A stretch of DNA of 42,500 nt from Chrysomallon squamiferum. Lineage: Eukaryota > Mollusca > Gastropoda > Neomphalida > Peltospiridae. The DNA is taken from positions 35,914,183-35,956,682 of the forward strand of contig CM022671.1 of NCBI GenBank assembly GCA_012295275.1, read 5' to 3'. Both the position numbers and the translations under genes were made by a program. Positions 30,399-41,800 of the stretch are shown piece by piece; the stretch's first letter is position 1; every line of letters starts with the position of its first letter. The notes below the pieces were generated by a model that had not been told where the DNA came from, searched no databases, and worked only from the letters and a program-made list of their open reading frames with translations.

Positions 30399-33300
30399 AC
30401 AGAGACATGCACACACACATACAAACATTTTTTTCAATGAAAAGGACAAAGACCTGCAAGAAGTTGAGTCTTTCGAGGAAGTCATTGATGTAGCTGCCAA
30501 GGGGCTTGAGGGAGGGGTAGGATCTCTTCACCCACATGGCAGGTTGTTTACCAATGAGCAGACTGCCGGCCAGAGCCTCCAGTTCAGCTGACATAACCAC
30601 CAGACCTTTGATAGCTTTCTGCAGATTCTGCAAACTGCTTCTTATAATACTGAGCAGTCTAAAAATATCAGAGACAGAGTAGTTAAGTGAGATAGTCTGT
30701 CACATCAACCACACAAATAATCATGTTACTCACATCAGACAATAAAACACAAAATACCAAGGAAACAAATACACACAAGACAATTAGGAACAAGTTACCA
30801 CAGAAACCAAAATATGCATCAGTAATACAAAATTAAAAAGAATATATTTGTTTGTCTATGTAATTGTCAAAATGGAAATAACATTTCAATAGTATTGTGA
30901 ACATTCTTATTTTTAAAGAAAAATAATAGCAGTAATAACAAATTATTTCATGAATTTTATAAACTTTGGTAAGAAGAAGTTTTACCTGTTGAATCGTTCC
31001 ATCTCCTGGACAAGTACAGTGTTCATACTTTCAGAGTAGGTGACCGGATATTTCTTTGTGGCTGTCTCTATATCATAGTCTTTAGGTAACTGAAAATAAT
31101 TGTCAAAATTTCTCAAATTACCATCCAGAAAAACAGAGATCAACATCCACTTCCTTCATACATTAATTTTAACTATACACATATTTATTTTACAATACAG
31201 TAAAGAGCTGTTATTTTTTGGTAGTATTTTGGTTTCATTGTTTTCAAAACTGAACAATTTTAATTTCTTTAAAACAAATTGTAAATAATGACATAAAATA
31301 AAAAATAAAAAATAATAAAATATGTTGTCAAGATGAAAACATCAAGATATTTTTCATGTTTTGTATTCTTTATTTCAAAAGCCAAGTCATTTAATTTGGT
31401 TTAATTAAATAAGTAACGAAGTAGAAATACTGGACATAAACAGCTGAATACCTTGGCAAGAATGTCTGAGGCGATGTCTAACAAAGTTTCGTCTGACTTG
31501 CCAGACGCCCCCCCTTCTCCTCGCCCCTGAGTGAGCAGCACTGAGTCGAAGAGCAGTTTAGTTTCCTGCAACTCTCGAGTGATGTCAACATTCTCGTGAA
31601 GTCCAAACACTTCTGGGTTCTGTGTCTGAGGAAGATTCTGTCCAAAAAAATATTTAAATTCATATTCACACTGTCAGATTTGTCTTGTTGCTTGATTCAC
31701 TGTAGCACATTAGTTAATATCAAGCACTGTTTAGTAACAAAAATTTAGAAAAACAGCAACACTTTAAAAATATTTTGTGTTTGATTGAAAAGTCAAACAA
31801 TTAATGACAACACAAATATACATTTATTCATTTTCTTTCATCACTGTTAGCACATCAACTTTCTATCTTTACTGTAATTTCTCTTTCTGACATGCAGCCT
31901 TCAGTTACAAATTAATACTGTTTAATAACAACATCAGCCACTGGACATATAAATAAAACATGTAGGCTGTTAGTACCTGTACAGATATCCTTTTATTTAT
32001 AATAAAAGAAATAATACATGATCTCAAATATTAACTCTGTTAAACTGAGTAACAAAATTAAGACTACATTTAATAAAGTGACCGCATACCTTGATAAACT
32101 CGACGTATTTTTCATAGGAACTCTTGGGAGGTGCAAAGTAGATTCCGCTGGGAGAGAACTTGTACTTGGCTTCTGTGATCACCTGCGGGTTGTAGAAGTC
32201 ATCCAGCAATGTCAGCAGACAGCGTCTGTCCCAGTCGTCAGTGACACGGCCGCCGTAGTTACACTCGCCTGTCATGTATGAGATGGCATCAAAGGGAACA
32301 TCGTCGTACTCGTTGATGAACATCTGTAGCTGACGTACGGAGATACGCAGGTCAGACTCGTTGAAGCCGTATGGAATGTTCCAGCCAATCGGCCCAACTT
32401 TCCTACGTTCCTGAACCAGTGCGTGGAAGAAACACAAGCCAAACAGCAGCTTTTCAAATTGCTGAAAGTAAAATCATTATAAGTTGATAATAAAATTATA
32501 TAAAATAAACATCATCACAAAATCTTATGAACATGACTTTAAAATATTGTTTTGTTGTTAAGTAATACCACTGAAATAAAATAATAATAAATTAAAAAAT
32601 TATACTATGGGTATTTTAAAAAATTTGGTAAGGTGTCTCTTCAACAAAACAGTTTGATTTCTATTTTCTGCTCAGTGTGTATTTAACAATGCATGTTTGA
32701 TAATAACTATTTTAAATAATTAAAAACATGGAGATGACTTACGAGTTCTTTTCCGGGACACCCGCTGAAGAACTTCTCATCACTGATTGGGTCATTGAGG
32801 TAGGACTGTAACAGGTTCTGTCTGAGACCAGTCGGTGGCTCATTGGTCATCTTCACTCCGTTCTGTAACACCGACACAGGGAACTGCAAAACAAACACTC
32901 TAATAATCTACTGAACTGACAGGCTGTCTGATACAGGGAACTGCAAAACAAACACTCTAATAATCTACTGAACTGACAGGCTGTCTGACACAGGGAACTG
33001 CAAAACAAACACTCTAATAATCTACTGAACTGACAGGCTGTCTGTAACTGTCAAATGTGGTTAAACAAATTCTTGATTTTGTTAAAGAAAAAGAAAAATT
33101 CAGACAAGTTCAGTGGGGAACAAGGGATATTCTCATCTTTACTTTTACTGCATGATTTGCCCCCAATTCGAAATGGAATCCAGATTAAGATACATAAAAC
33201 CATCCTAATACAACTAGACCCAGGAGGATAAATTAAGATATACGATGACAATAAAGTTTTAGAAAATTAAGATGAGTAGTGTGATGAGATTTTTATATTT

Positions 33301-36144
33301 AATTAGAGAGATTTACTTTAGGAGACGGGTAGCTGGTGAGCCAGAGTCTGAAGTCTGCGTGAGTGTTTTCTGTGGTGAAATCCTCACAGATCTTTTCTAG
33401 TGGAGTCATCCACGACACAGCTAAGTGACAGTTCTGCAGCAGAACCCAGGTTCCATCCTGCCGAGCTGCGTCTATCATTTTAGCTGCTATAGGACCCTGA
33501 AAATAAACACAGCAAGCATGGGTCAGTCGCAGAAATATGATATTTTCAATTTATTTAACACCAAATGAGACACAAACAAAAACAGTTAAATAAATATTTA
33601 CTCTTTAATCCTTTTGATGAATACTTTTGTCTTTAATCTCCTTATCACTCCTCTCACCGTATCCAAATATTGACCTACTGATACATGCATTATGTAACTG
33701 TAAACACAAGTAAGACAAATACCTGGCCCTGTCCAAGTGAGATGGAGTTGAATTTCTTTGCTCCGTATCCTTTGTCATCAGCAAACTTGAGCAGACTCAT
33801 GGTGGGGTCAGCCCCAGGGGACAGGACAAAGATGAGGGGAGTGGTCTGGTTTGAATCAGCATAACTCTTTGCCAGGTCGAATGGTGGAGGCTCAACAAAC
33901 TTCTTACCTAACTTCTCCATCACAAAATCAGTGATAGCTGGAATTATCTGAAACACAAACAAACATCTGTAATTATAGAATTATCTTACTTGACATGTGC
34001 TTATTTCTTTTTTATTTAAAAGTGTATTACTTAATAAATGATTGTTAAATAACTCTGTATATTATAATATTGAAAGGTAAAATTAAATAAATAAATAACT
34101 CATACCCTGTATAAATGGGCCAGTTCTTACATTCAGAGAGCTTGAAGAGCATTAATATTATTTTAAATGGTAATTAGAAGTGAATAAATGACTATATATA
34201 TTTAATTATATTAATAATTATTAAAAATTAAAACAAAATTTCTGAAAAGAATGAGAAAACTGATTTTGATTAATCACTTTTTATGACAGATGAAGGTAAA
34301 ACAATAATCTTTTACATGCAGTGGGAGTCCTGGCTGGAACTGGAGAAATGAAATGTCATGTGATTACCTTGTCAGGTCTGATACAGCGAAGCACCATCAT
34401 CTTCTCAAAGTCAATGAGATCTTTGTCCCAGGGGCTAGGCAGGGGCATCTTGTTCGGTTCCTTTGACGCATAATATTCTCTCCATTTGTCCAGATTCTTG
34501 GTGAAATGATCTCTAAAAACATTTGTCAATATTTGTTACAGCAGAGACACACATCCACTCAGACACAGGACACTTACACACAGATATATACTTACACTTA
34601 GATATATATATACTAACAAACAGATAGATACTTAAATATATATATATACTTACAAACACATATACTTACACAAAGATGCGTACCTACACATAAATATATA
34701 CACAGAAATGATCATGTTCATTATATGTCTATTTCGATTTGGATTTCTGTTTATATATGTTCATTTTACAGACATTAATTATATTGTTATGGATACAAGT
34801 AAAATAAAGATTTTGAAAAGGGAGTTACTTTTAATTAATTCTATAAACTAACAATGTGAATAATTTTTTTTTTTTTTAAATGCACGAAACAATACCAGTT
34901 AAAAATAAGAAATGGTATTAAAATTTTAATTTTACACTAGGAATATTTTCATTAGCTCATGGACTTGTGTTCACAAAATGAAACTTTTTAAAAGGGTCAT
35001 GATGAAATTACAGAAGATGTTTGGTGCCATTACGACAGTATCCATGGTCTGAGAGATCTATTATTTATTGCTGCAGTGATCAGTGTCTCTGATGTTTTAG
35101 GAGTGTGTAAATAATACATACAACTCTGACATTTCAACTACTCTGCTGGATGGATCCAGTTTTGTCTTCTTGTAGAAATTAATAAAATCTTTGTGTTGTA
35201 TCACAAATTCTTAAACTAATTACTTGTTTTTTAAACTGACACAAACACAGACAGCTAAAATATTGTTTTGAAAATGAAAGAGTAAATCAGAATTTTCTTA
35301 GACTATTAAAACTGAATGTATCGCCTGACCCTGAAACCATAATTCACTCACTCTCACTAACTTTCTCTCTCTCTCACATACACACACAATTTATATAACA
35401 AAGACATATACATATAAAACACACAAACCACATATTTGATAACAAATTTTACCTGAACTTTTTGAAGTTGGTCAGTTCTGTAAGACGACAGATTTCATCC
35501 CAGGATTTATCTGTGAGCCACTGAGGGGCGGGGTTGGCCAGCTTGTTCTCCAGCCCCACCCCTCCAGTGAGCAAGAACATGAAATCATCGTGTTTTAGAT
35601 CCTTCCTTGCTCTGAGAAATTAAAACAAATTTGACAGTATTATTACCTAATCTGTGATTTTAATATTTTATATTTAATACACATAAAAGATGAAATATGC
35701 ATTAGTGAAATGTAATAATAATTAAAGTAAGCATCTTTGCAATAAGTTATGTTAAATGTACAAGAAACAAAATTATTCAAATGATATTCATATATTAATA
35801 GATAATTTTACTTTAATATAAACACAAAATTTAACAGAACATTGAAAATTATAATCTTATATTTTACACGCACACACACACACACACACACATATCACAA
35901 ACCCACACTTTTACCCATTCACAGAAACACAATAGCACACATAAACACATTTAAACATGAAGTTAATACATAATGTGAATCACAACAAAACAAAACACAA
36001 AACAGTTAGTTACAACACACAGTATTAGACAAACACAACAACTCAGATACTACACTAGTTTCTGAAAACTAGTCCTATTTCTAAAGAAGAAAATAAACAC
36101 TATCTTTGTTATCAAGGAAATAGATGAAATGTATGGTTATTGAA

Positions 36145-36199
<55 letters not shown>

Positions 36200-38269
36200 T
36201 ATATATAAAAGACTGAAATGAATAAAGAAAAAAGAAAACTAGAAAAAATGAGAAAATGTGAGAAAAAAAAAGAGGAAAGATCCAAACAGTGAATTTAGGC
36301 CATAAAAACACTGTAAAAACCTGTAAAAACACCATACTCAACACTTTTCTAAATGTAAGAAACCTGATCACACCCTCTGCCCTCCCTGAGTACTTTCTTT
36401 TTAAATTTTTATAAATGAGTCAGTACTCTTTCCCCTTCCCGCCTGACTTATTTTTATTTGCTTTTAATAAATGTTTGTAAACAGAATAATAGTCAACTAT
36501 TCACAGCTTGTTTGTTTCCTAAAAATAAATAAAAAAATACACATCCCATCCTTTACTGTACACTTGCATTTCAAGATTTAATAAAAAAAATAATACAAAC
36601 AATAAAAATGTTAACAATTTTTTATTAGTTTGTTAAATGACTGAAAACACCCAACTTTTTATTGATTACTTTTTTCTCTAGGTGTTGATATTTTTACTCC
36701 AGCTTTACTGAACTTTAAATTTTTTAAATATTTTATATAAAACAGTTTCAGGTTCACTGTGCATTTGCTTGTTAAATATTTACAAAGTTGACTGTGCCCT
36801 TTACTTATTTGCTTATTATGAGAATTGAATGTTCATCTCTGAGTCTATTTGAATATGTATTATAAAATGTTTCTCACATCTTAACACCCAATCTAGAAGT
36901 TTGTATATTTTGTTGTTTGACCATATATTTGTTTATCAGGTATTTTGAAAACCGGTCATACCCTCCTTTATATCAGATTATTAACAACTAGTATGTAAAT
37001 CACAAATCTGGTTACTTTCTGTTAGTGACGCTCACTCAAGTTTCAAATTTTAAAAATGTGTTAAATTGTGCATCTTCTAAACAGCATGCTGTAGTGCAGG
37101 AAATAAACATTGTTGATGATGTCATCACTTGTTGCCAAGACAACAGAAGTCAAAAACAAACTGTGGTGTCCATCACTTGTTTGGGTAAAAAATATTTAAA
37201 AAAACAAAAAAACAAAACAAACAATAACAGCAGTGCACACCAATCTGTATAGTGATCATACTAGTACACACCATTTTGTGTTAAGTTCAACATTAAAAAT
37301 GTAAAACACACTTAGTGTGAGTAGAAAATCAAAAATCACGGCAGCGATGCACACGTTTTTCTTGTGTGAGAAAAAAAAAGAAAAAACAACAGCAGTGCAC
37401 ACCAGTTCTGTGAGTTGAAAAAGAAAAATGACAACAGCATGGCAGGCAGGTCTGCCTGCAGGACGTGGCCTGTACTTACGACAGAATGTTGGAACAGAGA
37501 ATGAAAGAGAAAAGAAGTTTGTCTTTCTCAAAGAGAGAACGACACACGCTGCAATAAAGGTTGTAGGTGAAATGGTCCGAGAGATAGCGTAATCGCTTTT
37601 CCAAGATCTTGGATTTGTTGCTGAAAAAACAGGAGACAAAGTCATTAGGAACTACAGAAGAAGATGACTAGATTAAACCCTGTCCACTAGGACACAGAGC
37701 AGGACCCAGTTCTTGTTGTCTGCAGAACGATTTGCTTGGTAAGGTAGTAAAATACTATTTTAAAAATTCAAATCTCAGATGCTTTTCTTATAAACCTAAC
37801 TTACCAAACAAAATCACTGCTAACAACAAGAACTGTTTCTGAAAAAAGATGAAAGCTCTTCTATAAATTATTTCATGACAAACACAAGACAAAAATCTAA
37901 GTTTCCATGTCTGTTATTACAAATTAAAGTTTAAAATTTATTCCTCTGTGTTTGCCAATGAAGTAACTATAGAGCAGCTTTCATCAGACACATATAAATA
38001 CATGAATAATCTGCTGGTATGACTAAATACTCACAACTGCATGTTGGCACACAGAAGGAAAGCAAACACGAGCTTGTGTTTGGCAAACAGAGAGCGAGAT
38101 ACATTGTCATACAACTGATAGGAGAAATGATCCTTGAGGTAGCGCAGACGTTTCTCCAAAATCTTTGACTTATTACTGAAAAATTACCTCACAGCATGTT
38201 ACACAGAAACTGTTATATCTCTAGCTATTCGTTTATTTCCTACTAATTATATTTGTACTACTAGTAGTC

Positions 38270-38345
<76 letters not shown>

Positions 38346-38741
38346 AACTGTCATCATCATCATTTCATTACTAATTGCCCATCAGTAAGAATATTGAGAA
38401 CTATGTTGTTATTATAATGTGCTATTTTTAATTGAATTTATTTGTGATATATACATTATTATGTTGTTATTATTATTATTATTATTAATCCTGCTACTAC
38501 TATTATTATTATTATTACTACTATTGTTACTGTTTATTATTACTTATCATTATCATAATCTGCTGAAAGACAAACATACTCAGTATTATAAATATAAACA
38601 ATTTACATGTTGACTCAAGGCATTTCTCCAAAATCTTTGACTTATTACTGAAAAATTACCTCACAGCATGTTACACAGAAACTGTTATATCTCTAGCTAT
38701 TCGTTTATTTCCTACTAATTATATTTGTACTACTAGTAGTC

Positions 38742-38829
<88 letters not shown>

Positions 38830-41800
38830 AACTGTCATCATCATCATTTCATTACTAATTGCCCATCAGTAAGAATATTGAGAACTATGTTGTTATTATA
38901 ATGTGCTATTTTTAATTGAATTTATTTGTGATATATACATTATTATGTTGTTATTATTATTATTATTATTAATCCTGCTACTATTATTATTATTATTACT
39001 ACTATTGTTATTGTTTATTATTACTTATCATTATCATAATCTGCTGAAAGACAAACATACTCAGTATTATAAATATAAACAATTTACATGTTGACTCAAG
39101 GCATTCCAGCCTGGTCATATTAAATATTCAAATGATCAAACTGTTTTTGTTTGTTATACGAATCAGCTTACACAAACAACACAACATCTATCTACAATCT
39201 TGTCATTTTATTAACTTTCGGTCATGTTATCTTTAGTCTATTTCTTTTCTAAAGAGTGAGGAAAAACACCTGAGGAAGTGTATTGTTTAAACATGATTGT
39301 ATCAGTGAGTTACACAACACACAGAGATGAATGTATCAACACAGCCTGCAGCCAATTACCAGATTGCATCAAAAAATAACACCCAGCTTTCTCTACCCAC
39401 AGGCCCTTGTTTACAGTTCTTAGTCTACACTTCGTAAAGTAAATAAAATGACAAAAAACATTACCTGTAATATATATTTTCTAAGGTAAATGAAATGATT
39501 ACAAATGTTATGTATAATATATATTTTGTAAAGTAAATAAAATTCTGATGAACATTTTACCATTAATATAAATTTTGTTAGGTGAATATAACAAAATTTT
39601 GATACAAATTTCACTGATAATAAATATTTTCTAATGTGAATAAAACAGAATTAAGATAAGGTTCATTTATATCAAATATTCTGTAAGATGAATTAGAAAA
39701 TGTTAATATTAAACATTCATCTATAACAATACATCTTGTAACGTGGATGTAAGAAAATAAAGGTAAAAATTTAAGTACATATCATTCTATGATCTTGATT
39801 CATGGTTCTTAATACACTTTTTTAGATTTATTTATTTATTTATTTATTTATTATTTTCTGTTATATGACAAAAAGTAAAGACATAATCTATGACATTGTA
39901 AAATACAAATACATATTTATGTTGACTTTTAGCCTTTTATTTAAATTTGCTGTTGTACAGATTGTAGTGATATGTAAATTTTGATTTCTGCAGGCAACAT
40001 GCAACAGAAAAACTATTATTAATTTTTTTTTTTTTAAATAACTGTTTATCATTTGAATTATGATTTTTCACTCCCTTGTTCTTGTAAATCTCAAAATCAA
40101 TATAATCTGTTCCATACATAATATACATATTCAAACTAAAATGATTGACTTAGGGCTGATAGGAGAATAGCTGAAAAATGTCTTTCTAACTTATGAAGTT
40201 GGTAGATAAAATATTTTGATAATTTTTGGTTTAGATACAATTGATGGAAAAATAAATTCGAATTTGTGACTGTCTAAAAACATTTTGAAACTTAATAATT
40301 AATTAAAAAATAATAAATAAATGACATAGACATAATATTGCATAGATATATAATGAAACAAATTGGAAATTAATTTAAAAAAAACACTGAAATAATAATA
40401 ATAATAATAAAATAATAAATTTAATGAAATAAATTAAAATTTAATAAATAAATACATTTAAATGTACATGAGAGAAAATAAAATAACAATTATAATAAAA
40501 TTAAAAATAAATTAATCATAAATATAATGTTTTCTGTAAATAATAAAACCAGCCATGATAGGTATAGTAAAACATTAAAAAGAATTAAGAAAGTAAAAAA
40601 ATAAAATAAAATAAATAATAAAATAATCATAAATATAATTTTCTCTGAATGTAAGAAGACAGTCCATGCTAAGTATAGTAAAACACTGAAAAGAACTGAG
40701 AAGGTAAAAGAAATTACCTGTCATGTATTGACATGATGAAGAGGTTGACAAACCAGATGAGAGAGTACTGGTACATGGGGTCAATGTTTGGCAGGTCAGC
40801 GATGGAGAAGAACAAGATGGAGGAGTGTTTGGCTATTGGTCTGTAGCCCATTCGAGACGCTTCAATTTTCTTCTCTGTCTCCTCTGCAACCTGTCACAAC
40901 AAACATTTGAGTTTTTAAACATAACTTATGATTTACCATCAACATAAACAATTCCTTAATCTTCATATTTTGCAAAACATTTTGTGTGTGATGCCTAATC
41001 ATAATATTTTAACAAGCATTTAAGTCCAGTCCTATTAACTTAACTTCAGAATTTTACTATAGACTCAAATTAATTAATTTTACATAAATTTCATTACTTA
41101 ACCCCAGTACTACCTAAGTTGCTTTGAATTAATATAGAGAAAAAAAAAAAATAATAAAAAAATTAATTAATTAATAAAAAAAACAATAAATAAAAACCCA
41201 TCAAAGAATGTAAAAAGAAGTTAAGATAAAACATCTACCATCTGTTTCTTAGAGATTTCATCGGAGAGTATTTTTGAGGAGTCAAGGATCTGGATGGCGC
41301 TCTCGTCCTCCAGGATGTTTCCCTCTGATGCAGACAGTGTGAAGAGAATCTTGTCTTCTATCTCCTTCAGCTGTTTACGGTTGGCTGCACCCGTGACAAT
41401 CAACACCTGACGTTCCTCCTCTAGTTCAGGTCTGAGAAAATTAAATATACAATTACTTACTCAAATTAAATGTACTATAACTTACTCAAATTAAATGTAC
41501 ATTTACTTAACCAAATACCTGTTGAACAAACATCAGTTTGCATGTTTCTAAGTTATTCTTTTACCTCTTTGACACACCAATATCATTTTGTATGTTTCTA
41601 AGTTACTTTTAATTTTTTTTTGAAACACCAATATTATTTTGTACATTTTAAAGTTATTTTAAAATTTTTGACACAACAATATCATTTTGTACACTTCAAA
41701 GTAATTCTTTGAATTTTCTGATACACCAATATCATTTTGTATGCTTTTAGCTGATTTTTTTAAAATTTCTTAACACAAACTTTTCTAACAATAAAGTATA

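Noticed and set aside
32018-32281. Plus-strand open frame opposite the largest dynein exon
   Set aside because: Shadow of the conserved minus-strand coding sequence.
36081-36371. Minus-strand frame with poly-Leu
   Set aside because: Generated by the TAA microsatellite in a dynein intron; the similar poly-Leu frames at 38,419 and 38,903 are likewise the duplicated ATT array.
37256-37645. 129-codon minus-strand frame covering exon version A
   Set aside because: It is in a different frame from the dynein product and crosses both splice sites; only the 141-nt exon is supported.
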